Shown: positions 24,294 to 36,583, counted from the first letter of the stretch. The stretch: 64,000 nt of DNA from Laetiporus sulphureus 93-53 (GCF_001632365.1 NW_024468541.1:165899-229898); one strand, 5' to 3'. Program-made: numbers and translations. The notes: generated from the letters alone by a model not told the origin.

Positions 24294-26111
24294 ATGACCG
24301 TGACAATCCGACGTGCTCCAGTGCGAAGGGCTCTCAGCGTTGCCGTTCGGTACAAGCCCCTCGGGCGCATTGACCAGGAGCTAGTTTTAGAAGGCACACA
24401 CCATGATCCTCGTGTTCTCCGTAAATTGCTTATTGGTAAGTCTTGTACTGAAGCCGTCTGGATTCTCGTCACTTAGAAGTGCTGTCAATGGGCAGATCTC
24501 TTTGGATACAGGGAGCAAGACATAAGGATCCTCATGGACGATGATAGCGGTCAGCATATGTGTCCAACAAAGAAAAACATCGTGAGTCCCCTCTCTCGTA
24601 ACCGCAGACTTATGAACGTAGTCCGATTCTAACCGTGTATCTCAGATTAAATCAATGCATGAACTAGTCGCTGATGCACAACCTGGCGACCACTTTGTGT
24701 TTCATTGTAAGTAGAATGTAATATATCCACCACGAATATGCACCGATCCCCTTTGGAACATCTTTTCTCCAGTTTCCGGGCATGGATCACAGGTGCGAAA
24801 CCTCGATGGCACCGAGAAAGATGGCATGGATGAAGGTGTGACCACTAAAGTGCAGCTATCCGACGTGTCTCAAACTGTTTCTCGGGACTCACAGTGATAT
24901 GGCCGTTCGACATACAGTATAGAAGTGACGAAGACTGCGATAACTATATCATCGATGATGTGAGTCGCCACTGTCAGTCCGTCGAGACGCGCCTAGTTGA
25001 TAACCTGAACGCATCCATAAGCTGATTCATGATATTCTCGTCAAACATATCCCCGCTGGCGCGCATTTTATGGTGAGGGACGATTTTAGAAAATAGCAGT
25101 ACGTATTTACCGAGAGATGACTCTAGATGGTCTTTGATTGTTGCCACTCTGGAACCGCAGCAGGTATGGATGTTATGAAGGGTGTGGCTTTGTTTGTTAC
25201 CATGAATAACTAAACCTCCGTCGCTAGATCTGCCGTACACCAGCGATGAATGTGAATCACTTGCAAGCCCAGTCTCGATGTACAAGCCGCAGTTCGACCG
25301 TTTAAAGAGCAGTAAGTTGTATCCACAGACGTCAAGTGATCACTAGACATAAACTAAGGTAACTCATAGTTCGCCTCGCTGGAACAGATCATGAGGGTAA
25401 AGACCTGACCTTCGGAGCACTCTAAGTACAATATTGATGTTCACGACCATAGCATCGCGTCTTGGTCAGCACAAGAGTATTCGAGATAAGGTTCATGTAC
25501 CGCATACAGTGGATGTAGTAAGTCGAGCCAGTTCAGTCAGCAGAAGCCGCATTGATGACATGTACCATCTAGACATCTTGGTCCGCTTGCGAAGATGATC
25601 AAGTCACTTACGGTGATAAGAAACACGGGGGTCTATTTGTTTATGTACGCACCCTATCGATTTCCGGATTCAGGCTGGCTGATACAGCGACAGGCTTTGA
25701 ACAAGGCTCTTCGTGAGTCACATTTCTTGCTTGTTGGTGCACTGCGTTTTCACCTCTAGAAAGGAGCGAATCCAACAGCAACACATGCCGAAGTGTTCCA
25801 CTCCGTCAGGTCAGCTGAGCATATGATCCAATTATCCATGCCTGATATGCACTTCGCTCACGACTTCTCAGACATATTATAAAAAATATTGTGGCGGGGA
25901 TCAACAGGCGTAGACCAGAGCGTCACTACGCAATCCCTTCTCCAGAGGTAGGCAGCCCGTATAGACAAAGCCCTTCGAGGCTGATGTGCGTATACAGTTG
26001 TGTGCAGAGGAGGAATTGGTGAGTACTATGCCGAGCAGCCGTGAGCTCCGTATTGCTAACGCGGTACCATAGGATAGCATTGCGGACGCGCCAGTTATTG
26101 ATAATGTCTGA
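24294..26111 (+). CDS. Metacaspase (C14 peptidase), module 1
   Basis: A gene of many small exons; ATG 24294, stop 26109-26111. It starts directly with the catalytic fold (RRAPVRRALSVAVRYKPL, GTHHDPRVLRKLL), then DIRILMDDD, the catalytic histidine in HFVFHFSGHGSQVRNLDGTE and, at about 25133-25160, the catalytic cysteine in MVFDCCHSGTAA. The acidic VIWPFDIQYRSDEDCDNYI lies between them. The C-terminal third is variable and ends EEELDSIADAPVIDNV. Metacaspases are Ca-dependent Cys peptidases cleaving after Arg/Lys, involved in fungal cell death and protein quality control. This copy lacks the Pro/Gln-rich prodomain usual in yeast Yca1. Paralogues are at 34786 and 38101. Confidence 0.85.
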
Positions 26112-26148
26112 CGATTGATCGAACGGCTGGGATCGGTGGTACCAACCT

Positions 26149-26608
26149 TTGGTATTTCCTACTACATCTATCGCTGTGTCCATTTTCCGGGAAATATTCA
26201 TTCACTTGTCGCTACAGAGACGGGTGCCAATTGTATTTCTCCAGATAATCATTGTCTCGACAACCTGCATTGATGTAAGTTGCCATGGAAAATTTGTCTC
26301 AGAGCACTTCAGGAGAGCTGCGTGCGACCAGTGGTCATTGTCAAAACTTGCAGTTGGTTTCATCCAGAAGAGAGATCGCATCATGGTGTCATCTCCAAAC
26401 TCATAACAGCAGTGCCATGTCTTCTCCACACCATTGTGACCCGCAATTTCGCGATAGAAAGGTCATTTCCGCGTGTTGGGGCAATCAATTGCAGCGGCTG
26501 AGGTTGCTATTGTCCGCCAAAGACTCGACCGCGAGGTCCCCGACTCGGATGCTGCCCGGAGCGACTCTCTTGTCATGGAACGCAACATCAGTATATGAAG
26601 CATATGAC
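26149..26608 (+). pseudogene. Possible gene fragment downstream of metacaspase 1
   Basis: Three adjacent open segments look protein-like: a hydrophobic stretch (RRVPIVFLQIIIVSTTCID) ending at a good donor (GTAAGT), a middle segment with LITAVPCLLHTIVTRNFAIER, and a last one with AAEVAIVRQRLDREVPDS before a stop near 26608. I could not join all three in one frame with standard introns, and I do not recognise the protein. It could be a decayed membrane-protein gene or chance. Confidence 0.22.
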
Positions 26609-27048
26609 GTCGTTCTTCGCAGTGGCAACCGTGGCGTACAGTCTCGTATTGGAGTCTCACTCCTTCTTGAAAATTCGGCTAGCACTATATATTGCAGAAT
26701 CATCTTGGCGCCATTTGTGATGGAAGTGATTTAGATATTTTACTAGTAGGGGACAGAGTGAACGAACGTCGCTTCATGTGGATATTACGAGTTGTCTAAA
26801 TCCAGGCCGTCTCCAAAGCTCCACCCTATAATCTATACAAGAACCCGGGAAGACACGACAGTGCGGTCTACGAGCATAGCATGATAATGGTGACATACAG
26901 CAGCAGCAAACAAAACGTTACAGCAAAGCAATTTACAGAAGCAGATAGCGATAGATCAGTGACGGGTATCCCTGAGCATCGTGAGATCGAGTAACGAGTC
27001 ATCATGATCAGTGCAGCGAGCAGCAACGCAAGGTAGTCGCGAAGTGCA
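26609..27048. other. Spacer between module 1 and module 2
   Basis: About 0.44 kb at the junction of the two duplicated modules. No direct repeat marking the breakpoint was noticed, and no gene. Confidence 0.3.
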
Positions 27049-30000
27049 TTAGCACGTATGGAGCTCCCGGATGTCCGGGGTAAGCGTGTGCGAAGAACTT
27101 GGGCGGAATACCGCATGCCAGCTCGAAATGCGCATGACATCTGCAACCTTCGATATCCTTAGCCGTGCGCTGGTCCATAGTTCGCCGAGCTGTACCCTGA
27201 TCGAAACGTCCCCACCCTCCCAAGCGGTGTAGATGTACCAGGCAAGGAGCATGCCTACGAGACCCCAGGCTACGGCACTGACAATCGTTGATCTAGCATC
27301 GTGTTGGACGAAGCATTCGCAGGCAAAAGCAGCCAGGAACGTAATCATCCTATACATCCATTGTCAGCAACATTCACACGCTGAGAGAAATGTCGGACGC
27401 ACCCCCACATGAGCAGTGCGTATGGCAAGCTATACATGATGGCCAACGTCTCCAAGCCAAGCGTTGGATGCTTCCGGCTGGTCAAGTAGTTCACCTGTGT
27501 TCGGCCTGTTAGTATTCTTCATGGCGCATGAAAGCAATGCAACGCACGGCGTCTTGCGATGTGTCCTTCGGTTTCAACCTGTATTGCCGTAGCAACAGCA
27601 GCCCCACGATTGTGCTGCCAATACTAGCAATCGTTGACACGAAGCTGACGACTTGGGCCCAGGTACGCGGGTTGGTGCCATCGTCCACGTCAGTGATTGT
27701 CATGAAGGAAATGTTTGCGTTCAACAACACAGTTGCCTGCGACGATCCTTGAATATAAAGTGACTCGCGTTGTTATGATATATTGCTCACGCACCGTCAA
27801 GACCTGCTCGGTCCAGTCGTTCTGCAGTTTACCGATGAATTGTGTCCATGGAACGATACTAATAACGCCGTCGATAAACAGATTGTCCAGTGCATTCAAG
27901 TGCGTCATCGGTGAATAAAACAAGAGAGGAGCAATCAGCGCGATCAATGGGGATCTGGAGGTATGCACGTCTCCAAAGAGACTTTGATCTCTAGCAAGAC
28001 GCGCTGCTTTCTGTCCATGGTGATTCAGGTATCTGTGATGAGCTGAAAGGGAAGTCAGAATTATGCGATTAGAAGAAGGTCAAGTAATACCAAAAATGTG
28101 CATAAGGCGTCCTGTCTTTATGAGCCAATGGATTCACGCTGACATCAGGAGCAGCGATATCTTACCAACCACACAAGCGGTCCATTGATTACAGCCAAGA
28201 CCTGTAGAGATGTTAAAGCCACGCAGTGCATCTATCCACGTCACTCACCTTCCAAATCCTTCACTATGGCGAGCATCTTGTACAATTCATCCGTGTTCCA
28301 CGTCAGCGTTGTGGTGTTTGATGTAAGCAAATCTGGCCAAGGATGAACTCAGACTTTGCGCTGACCAATCATCCAGACTGCTTACCTGCGTTGGCGTGTG
28401 TGACGATGCATTTAAGCTCGGTCATTAGTTGATAGGACGGCTCATGATTGTAGGGGTACGTGTCCCAATGCAGCCTACAAGTCAATTCTCGATATAGGAG
28501 ATCAAGGTCTGGTAATTCATGATAAGTTCACCAGTCAAGGACAGCGATATCGAGGCTCACCATTGGACACGGAAGAATTTACCAGTAGTATTCTTCTATT
28601 CCCAGCTCTGACGTTATCAGGCTTTGTTAGTCCGCATATGAATGGCAATTAGCCTGTGCTCACTTATATGCGTGGCGGAGTATATTCCCTTCAATTGACC
28701 CAGTCGTCTGGTCACCTCATAATCCTGTATCCAGAACAGGACCCTATCTTTGTGATTAACATAGTAATAGCACCAATAGCGTTCCTCTGTCTCTGGATCG
28801 GTCCGAAGATCCAGGACGAGCTCTGCACCAGGTGGAAGCTGGATGTTTTGTTCTTCGACGATGCGATCCAACACAGCCACGAAGTCTTCAATTTCGCGCA
28901 AGACGTTTGGGTCACACAGGTATTCATCTGTATATATCAACTAGACAGACAGTCACACGTGCATTCGGTGGATACAATGAAATGCCCAAGCTCACTCTGG
29001 TCGGATGGAAGAAATACAACTGCCCTTCTGGATGTGTCAAGGCCTCCCAACCCTCGGGCTTGCCTTCACTGAAACTGATATCAGCAAATCACCTCAGCAT
29101 GTTGTGGAAGAAGCTTTACAGTGGGTATGTCATATTCATGGCCTTGGTTTCCCATTTAAATTCACGGTTTTCCCTAGAAATGTTTCACGTCATAACCAAA
29201 AAACGCATGGAGAAGGATGCTTACAGAATCCTCTTTCTATCATATCTTTCCGTCCACAGAACAGGATACGTCTCCACTGCCTCTTTTGGATGTGCAATAC
29301 GTGCAGAAGATCTGAGAGACAGCGCATCACCGGCGGGCACTGCAAGCACCTGGCTCTCTGCCTTCGACTTCCCGCTTTCATACGTGGCTACTGAGAGTGC
29401 ACTACCAGACGATTTGAACGAACGAGAAGGTGCAGAGCGCAGCCGCGTCCGTGTTCCGGCCCGTAACTGTGCGCGAGGCGATGTGGAATGCGTGATGACC
29501 TGCTCAAGTCGGTCCACCTGACGTGAGGAGGTGCGGGACGAAGGACGAGACGATGGAGGGCGAAGGCGGTCTTCGTCCTCATCAAAGACTTCGGTGGCGA
29601 CGACACCGCCGTGTTCTCCGGTTATCGAGCCATGGCAACTCAGGGAGAAACGATCAACATGGCTAGAAGCCTCGTCACTGGAAGCACTTTGGATGGAGAT
29701 CGAGATTTGACTGCCCCGGGGATTGGCGTGGATAGTGGATGTGTTGGCTGGTGTTTCTGTGTGCAACGGTCCTGCCGTGCTGCGGTGGGCTGTACGAGGA
29801 TCAAGTAAAGAGCCGGGCACATTACTCGAATAGATGTCCTGCTCCGCATCCTTGTCCTGGAACATGGTCTTGTCTTTGCCAAACAATCCATCGTCTGGAT
29901 ACTTCGTTCTGTCTTGCCTCTTGTTCGGCTTCCCTGCACGCAGAAGCGTCTTTCTGAAATATTGCGACGCATGCGAGAGTAGATGTATGACTCGTCCAGC

Positions 30001-30081
30001 TAACACTGTCGTCCAGCGACGAAACGGCAGTAGTTTGGATAACAATTCAAGCAAGACTCGCAGATATCGAGCCAGCGCCAT
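27049..30081 (-). CDS. WW-like multi-pass membrane protein, long-N-terminus type (module 2, copy C)
   Basis: Counterpart of copy A. The first true ATG in frame is at 30081 (MALARYLRVLLELL); the frame is open a little further up but without ATG. The long disordered N-terminal region (about 285 residues) is followed by the half-WW signature GWEALTHPEGQLYFF, the block RYWCYYYVNHKDRVLFWIQD, RLHWDTYPYNHEP, VPWTQFIGKLQNDWTEQ, and a C-terminal set of membrane helices (VVSFVSTIASIGSTIVGLLL, AVAWGLVGMLLAWYIYTAW). Stop at 27049-27051. Many small introns, not all resolved. The tail after the last helix differs fully in sequence from copy A. Function unknown. Confidence 0.75.
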
Positions 30082-30463
30082 GACGAAACAGCATAATAGA
30101 TGCCAGAGCAAATCTGACTAAGACCCGGATATATGACTGTCGGTGCCACCATGTGCCCGCGGACAACTGATCAGAAGCCCATCGGATCTCTCCTCAGTAG
30201 GTCTGCATCCAACTGCCTGTCTACGGCTGTTTACAACGTGTTCAAGCCAACATCCTCGGAAACCTTATATGAAATTTGAACGAGGCACGTTCATGAAACA
30301 AAAGGCGACTAAACATTTCCGTACCGTACATGTTGTATCAGAGTAATAGATTACAGAATGTCTGAAAGGAAAAGCTTTCCAAGAAGCAGCGCTGTCTGCA
30401 GGCCGCAACTCTTATAAGGATCGCGCGGCGTAAAAAAAAAAGCCATCAATATATCCCGCATCT
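30082..30463. other. Spacer upstream of copy C
   Basis: About 0.38 kb holding the promoter of copy C and the 3' end of P2. Nothing further is visible. Confidence 0.3.
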
Positions 30464-31073
30464 TCAAGGCTTCCCCGGTTTCTTGACATTCTTCGGGGCA
30501 TTGGCGTTGTGGTTTGTCGGCCCGCGAGGTCGCGCGGATAGCCAAGTCTCCGGATCGTCATAGTCGGGGCTGTGGACTTCCAATGGTGACAAAAAACGAC
30601 GTTTACATGTGGCCACAACATACCTAGGTTCGCGCTCCGGAACGGAACTGAGCATCGGAGCATTCGGTGAGACGAGGGAGGACGTTTGAGGTTGACACAG
30701 ACGTACCTGACATCACTAGACTGTCCTTCATTCGATGTTCTATCTGGGTTGGCTAGCTCCGGCTCGGGCGAGACGCTGTCGATCTCCTCCAGTGGAGTTT
30801 GGTTGGTGTCCGGTAGCGACTGGATGACACTGACGCACACAATGCATGAATGAATCAAACAGGTAGAGGGTCAGTTGGAGCCTACCTATCCTTGACCCTA
30901 GGTTCGTCCATTAAAGTGTGTCCGTAGAGCTCGATGTGATGACGGATATTGAATCTTGATGGAGCATATATACCACACGAGAAGAGCGGCTTAAGTATCA
31001 GCGATGGGCGATAACCCTTGTCGAGAAGGTCAGATAGCGCTCGGATGTATAATGCCAGGCGCGTGATGGCCAT
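30464..31073 (-). CDS. Small Pro/Asp-rich protein P2
   Basis: Three exons: 31073-30886, 30829-30707, 30647-30464. They give 164 residues with a closed frame. Exon 1 is helical (MAITRLALYIRALSDLLDKG) with a moderately hydrophobic middle. Exon 2 is Pro/Glu/Ser-rich (SLPDTNQTPLEEIDSVSPEP). Exon 3 ends in SPDYDDPETW, ARPRGP and a basic Lys/Asn/Pro tail. I recognise no domain. P1 (20272-20666) shares the last two exons and the same position next to a WW-like membrane gene, which is the main support that this is a real gene. Confidence 0.5.
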
Positions 31074-31649
31074 GTTCCATATGCAAAACAAAGTTCATTA
31101 GTGCAGTCCAGGACGCTACCGTTCCTGGTACAGCTACGATCCGATGACCACAGTTGAACGTGGACAGCCATTGCAAGTCTTGAAAGGCCGAGTCTTGCAA
31201 CCGAACAGCAATGCAATGCCAAACGCTAAAATTTCGAAGCAACTTGGTGACAATGAGGTGGGAGCCTGGAGTCTGCACAGCGAGTGCGGTGAATTATATT
31301 TACGGCAGCAGACGCTCAGAGACGCTCAGTTACCTGCAAGTACCAGCGCTAATCAAATAAGTCCTAGCATCCATCAAAGTTGAACCACATATCGCTATAG
31401 CTCTCCGCAGAACAAGATGAAGGCCTCGTTCGTCCTGAATGTAGTTCTTCAACCTACACTTATTCATACTCATCATCTATAGATACTGATGAGCGCAAAG
31501 AGTTATCCACATATCTCGACGCGGTCGGTTCCGATTGCCGTAACGCTGACATCGTGACCGTTCTGCCTGAGCATGGGCGCCGCGTGGTGCCACCATATAA
31601 GCTCAGGAGGACGAAAGCTCTCCTAGTTTCCCAACTACAGCTGCCTGCG
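31074..31649. other. Divergent spacer between P2 and copy D
   Basis: About 0.58 kb between divergently oriented genes. Short open frames occur but none could be linked to either gene with confidence. Confidence 0.3.
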
Positions 31650-33913
31650 ATGCAATCCATTCATGGTTTCTCCACAGAAAAGCCTGCTGCAAGGTCTGGC
31701 TCTTTAAGACCTACCACATCACTTCTCACCGTACGATATGGTCGCAACAGCAGGCAAGTGCCATTGACGCGGCTGTGCCGTCATGATGTACTCACGCGCC
31801 TGTACGCCGTCTTTCAGAGCTACCCGCCATTACGCTACCATCGCAGCCGGTTTTGGTTCATATAACATAGAGAAAGAGTCTGTATGCACGTTACTTGTCA
31901 TCCTCTGCCTCTGACGAACTCCATACAGACCGATCTCTCCCCCCCACGGTTGTTCGGCATATATCCACCCAGAAGGACAACTATACTTTGCATGTGCAAC
32001 GACGCCTCCAGTTGTCACGGAAGCGTACCTCTATTCCGATAAGAATCAAGAAGCGATCGTTTACTGGATAGAACAGTTCAACAAGCTCTTGGATGCAAGA
32101 AGGATTATTCTCCCGAAAACTGTTGAACTGTTCCTACAGCTGTCTGACGAATCAGATGACTGCCTGTACTATCTGGTGGACTACGCAACACATGTGGCAT
32201 TTTGGATAGAAGACGAGATTGCAACGGAGGATTTGTGGTTTCCCGAAGTTGCATCGAAGACACACTTGCGAATACACTTGACGGAACAATACTGGGCGCA
32301 TGTGGAATATTTTTCGGCACATAGATGCAGCGAGCTATCCATGTCAAATCTTCATGTGGACGAGCTTGCTACCGTGTTCCTGCATGGACGCGCAGGTGCA
32401 TTACAAACTGCTGTAGCCAGTTGAATGCTTGCTCAGTCTCTTTGATCAGATCGATTGACTTCTGCGACCTCCACCTTTCCGTACGATGCTGCACAATGCT
32501 CCGACTTCCTTGAAGTTTTGAATTCTGCACGGAGTCCGTCAATCTTCATAGTCGCTTTCACAAAAGGCTGACTATTTAATTCAGCATGCGCTGTGAATGC
32601 GCATACAGTGACTACGATAGGTGAATATCTCTCATCACGCTATCGCTCCCATATAGGTTATCTGATATGCTGGCGCGAAGCTCGGCTTTGGGTCATTATC
32701 AGTGAGTCCGTACTCCACTCCATATGCATGATGGACTAAGACGTGTCCGCCAGCGCATTACAGGTTCAACAATCTCTATGGCGATCTGAATGCGCGCCTA
32801 TCTAGCGATCAGTCTGTCCTGGAACTCCCTGTTCTCTCCCGAAGCAGGTTGTTTTCCATAGCCTCTCAGCTACTGTTCAAAATTCCTGATGCTTATGAAG
32901 CGGAGCTGGAATCGTTGTGGGTAGATGAACTTGTTCATCAAGAAGCGTGGCGTGCAGCCGCGAAATCTCGCAGACTCGAATGGGCTCTGTGCAGCTCATG
33001 GGTACGTGGACCTTCTAAATGTTCGACCGGACTTCATGCTTACATTTTGTTCTCTATCAGGCTTTCGCTCTGCTGATGTGAGCTTGTGCTACATCACTCA
33101 TATGACAGCTGAAACCTAATACTGCTTCATCTTTTCCAGCGTCAACCTGATGCTCCTCATGTTGCCCTCGATATCGCGTCCACTTGCCTTCGCTTCCATT
33201 TTGATGTGCAACATTTCTGTCGTGTCCTCCGCTGTACTTCTCCAGCGCAATCGCGCGGCGCCGGGCTATGTTGCAGATCAGGCTGTGAGATACTTGACGC
33301 ATGGCTTCCGCTCCCGCACTGATTGATTTCATATTGGACAGGCGGCTTTCCTCTGGGAGGCCAGGCGAGAAGCTTCGGGCTTTCGTTGGACGGCACTTGC
33401 TTTCAGTCTCCCTAAAGCGCTCCTCTTCTGGGCGCTCGGAACATCCACAGCACAAGGCTTTGTGTGGTTGCATCAATCCACTAACCTTTACGTGTTAGGT
33501 TCGGTTGTGATATCAATTCTCGCTTTTGGACTGTATTCCGGGGCAATATCAATGCCCTGGAAATGGCCGGGAGGCTGGTCAACCCGTATCCCGTGGCGTT
33601 GGCTGAAACTGCGGGAAGGGTCAAGCGTTTCAGACCACAGCAGCGTGTGAGTAGGAGTCAGAGGAGGCTTAATACCTGTTTATTTGTCATGAGCGCGCAA
33701 ATAGTTTTTTCACTGTGTAGGTTATGCGGTCAAGGAATTCACGTAGCGTCTTCCGCCTCCCCATCTAGAATCGAAGCTATGCCCTTCGCGCGGCGCGCAC
33801 AGCAAGGAAGCCCGGCGGCTGCCGGCACGGTCGAAGAGGCTACCGATAGTCTGCCAATGACCATCGTGCGCTACAATGACAAGGTTCAAAATGCGGCTTC
33901 CACGATCAAATAG
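31650..33913 (+). CDS. WW-like multi-pass membrane protein, short-N-terminus type (module 2, copy D)
   Basis: Exon 1 is 31650-31753 (104 nt, as in copy B), followed by a GC-AG intron to 31928; exon 2 runs 31929-32395. The signature reads GCSAYIHPEGQLYFACA: the tryptophan kept in copies A, B, C and E is a cysteine codon (TGT). Downstream blocks match copy B: CLYYLVDYATHVAFWIEDE, EQYWAHVEYFSAHRCSE, DELATVFLHGRAG, SLWVDELVHQEAW, FRWTALAFSLPKALLFWALG and a last helix. The gene does not stop at 33648: a GTGAGT donor there joins in frame to a further exon ending at 33913 (…FARRAQQGSPAAAG … NAASTIK), a tail absent from copy B. Function unknown. Confidence 0.72.
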
Positions 33914-34785
33914 AGATGCGCGCCGTGAGAGAGCGCGAGACTGATATTGGAAACCAGGCACATGGAATGTGGCATTGATGAAACACTCATGGCGGCGGCT
34001 ATCCAGATATCAGCGAACTTTCCATGGTCGATAAGTGCGACCGTTCGATGCTTCACCACACTCCTCAAACTGGTCGATCGGCGATAAGAATCCACATTGC
34101 TGGGTTATACGGAAAAGGCTAGCCGCGGGAGCGCAGCATGAGACAGGTGAGCACTTCGTTAGTATGAGAAGCGGAAATGTGTTTGACCACATGGGTCTTC
34201 GAGGCGCAAAGCATTTCTTCGTGTAAGGCAAGAGAATTCGCACACCAACGTCATGCCACTGTTTGCGCGAGTCCAGTTCGTGCAATGACAGCTCTTAGCC
34301 CCCCGTTAATGTAGCGGCGCCCGGTGCATCAAACACTATACTCTCCATCTATCGCCCAGGAGCTTTCCGGGAGGGGGAGGGTTCGGTTGGTGAATCAGCC
34401 GGCATCGATACATGAGACACCAATTTTGACACAGGAATTCTTCCCAGGACTACCGCCGGGTGGGTGCCCGCAATGTCTTCATACCGTCATCGTGGGCCGA
34501 CCCACCTCAATCGGTTAGTTCCCGGGCGACGATCATGCACATGGCCATTTTCACGTTCGGGATGAGAATTCTTTCATCTGCTTCGCGTTCCATGACAGAC
34601 GCATCAGGGACCGGATATCCTGCGCTTGGCATGGGTTATACTCCTGTTCAGCTGATCTCGTCGACAGGGAGGCAGATGGCGGCCACCCATGGAAGCCTTT
34701 TGAAGAGTTCAGGGCGGGGTCCCGAACGATATATATATGTGCATTGTCTTGCAGGGACTTCTGTTGCAACACCCCATCGCTCGAG
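33914..34785. other. Intergenic region between copy D and metacaspase 2
   Basis: About 0.87 kb, presumably with the metacaspase promoter. A run of TATATA lies about 55 nt before the ATG (34730-34737). No gene seen. Confidence 0.35.
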
Positions 34786-36583
34786 ATGACCCTGACAGGC
34801 CGGAGACCTCCAGTGCGAAGAGCTCTTTCCATTGCCGTGGGCTATGAGCACCTTGCAAAAGTCTCGGGCGATCCGTTACTCGAGCTTCCCGGCACGCACC
34901 AGGATCCGTATATCCTGCGTAAACTGCTGGTCGGTGCGTTCACCCTTCTACGGCATGTCTTGCCAGAAGCTCAATGTTTGGCCTTCTTAGATTTGTTCCA
35001 TTACAGAGCAGAAGACGTGAACATCATGATCGACGACGGGAAGCACATGCGCCCTACGAAACACAATATTGTAAGCAATGAGGCGAAAACGGGCGACAAC
35101 ATATACAGACTATGTTTCTGCAGCTCCGAGCGATGCGGCAATTGGTAGCAGATGCGCAACCCGGAGATCATTTCTTCTTCCACTGTACGTATACCAGCGC
35201 AGTGTCTGTATGTCTAGGATGCTCAAATCCATCATTCTAGTTTCCGGACATGGTTCGCAGATACCTAATCTCAATGGCACGGAGAAGGATGGCTTCGATG
35301 AAGGCATGCTTGATGTTGACGAGCCTGATCACTGATATCTGACAGTCGGCATTTGCAGTTATATGGCCCTGCGATGTGCGCTACAGAGGCGATGGAAAAT
35401 GCACTAACTATATCATGGATGATGTAAGTCTATTTATTAAGACTTTTGTTCTCGGTAAAGAGACTCATTTCATTCTTCTCAGTGGATTCATCAAATCCTC
35501 GTGGATCAGGTCCCGCATGGCGCGCACGTCATGGTACGGAAATTGCAGTGCTCACAACCTCATGTACTCACGCTCCTTGCAATAGATGGTGTTCGATTGC
35601 TGCCATTCAGGCACTGCTGCAGGTATGTCAAATTCTTTATGCAGCCGAGTGTCACTCATTGACTGTTCGCTCCGTTAGACCTGCCTTACACCAGTGATGA
35701 CTTCAGGCCACCATCCCCTCTGATTCTTGCACCAATATCTACTACTGCCTCGCCCCACAATTCCAAAAGCAGTATGTTTCAACCAATTTCTCTGCTAGGA
35801 TACGCGTTGATATATCTCTTCAATAGTCCGCGTACGGGGCACCCACCACGGTAGTACGTATGATGATATGACTGTTGCTACTATGTGGCTCAAGCGGCAC
35901 TTAGATGATTCACCAGCCGGCGGACCAAGGAAGACGGTACAAAGACGATATCCAGTGGACCCCATGGTGGATGTTGTAAGTGGGGAGAACGGGATCAGTG
36001 GATTCAATGCTGAAAACTTTGACACAGACATCGTGGTCTGCCTGCGAAGACAATCAGAGAACCTATGGGGATAACAAGGGTGGTTTGTTCGTTCGCGTGA
36101 GTATCCGATGTCTATTACTGTCGTGAGAACCACCAACAGACTTACCTTTGACCAGATGTTCAATAGAGTTCTACGTAAGCATTATGATTGCTTTGCCGTC
36201 GGCACCTCCTGAGACTGAGCATAGGACATCATCCGCATGCGACACATGGTGACGTTCTGCGTGCTGTGACGTATGTTTGCAACAGTTCGTATGGCCTGAG
36301 ATCATACTGATGACTCTGCAGACGAGGAATCGAGAAGATGATTGTCAAGGCTAGGGAGGTCTCTCCTCCAGATAGCCCGCTCTTCACGCCACACCCGGAG
36401 GTAAGCCAGCTTCAGCAGTGAATTTGTTCCCGAGGCGCTAATGTCACAATGCAGCTGTCCTCGGAAGAAAAATTGGTGAGTCAGCTTGACAGCAGTCATC
36501 AACGCTTCGCGCTCACGGTGATTATATAGGACACGGTCTGGTATAGGCCCGTCGTTGATGATGCAGATGACTCGGACTCATGA
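34786..36583 (+). CDS. Metacaspase (C14 peptidase), module 2
   Basis: Many small exons; ATG 34786, stop 36581-36583. It begins MTLTGRRPPVRRALSIAVGY, then ELPGTHQDPYILRKLL, DVNIMIDDGKH, QLVADAQPGDHFFFH, the catalytic His in SGHGSQIPNLNGTEKDG, VIWPCDVRYRGDGKC, and the catalytic Cys in MVFDCCHSGTAA (about 35586-35620). Then come DLPYTSDD, a variable linker, TSWSACEDNQRTYGD, and an acidic end (VVDDADDSDS). Both catalytic residues are intact, so it is probably active. No N-terminal prodomain. Closest to the module 1 copy: both have SGHGSQ, and their last exons match (EE-LD…PV-D). Confidence 0.86.

Larger units (their letters stand above)
15429..36583. repeat. Tandem segmental duplication of a four-gene module
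   Basis: Two consecutive blocks carry paralogous genes in the same order and orientation: 15429-26111 and 27049-36583. Each has a long-N-terminus WW-like membrane protein (-), a small protein P (-), a short-N-terminus WW-like membrane protein (+) and a metacaspase (+). Proteins are clearly related between blocks but diverged, as is the intergenic DNA, so the duplication is old. Block 1 has 1.84 kb between its first two genes against 0.38 kb in block 2. Confidence 0.75.
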
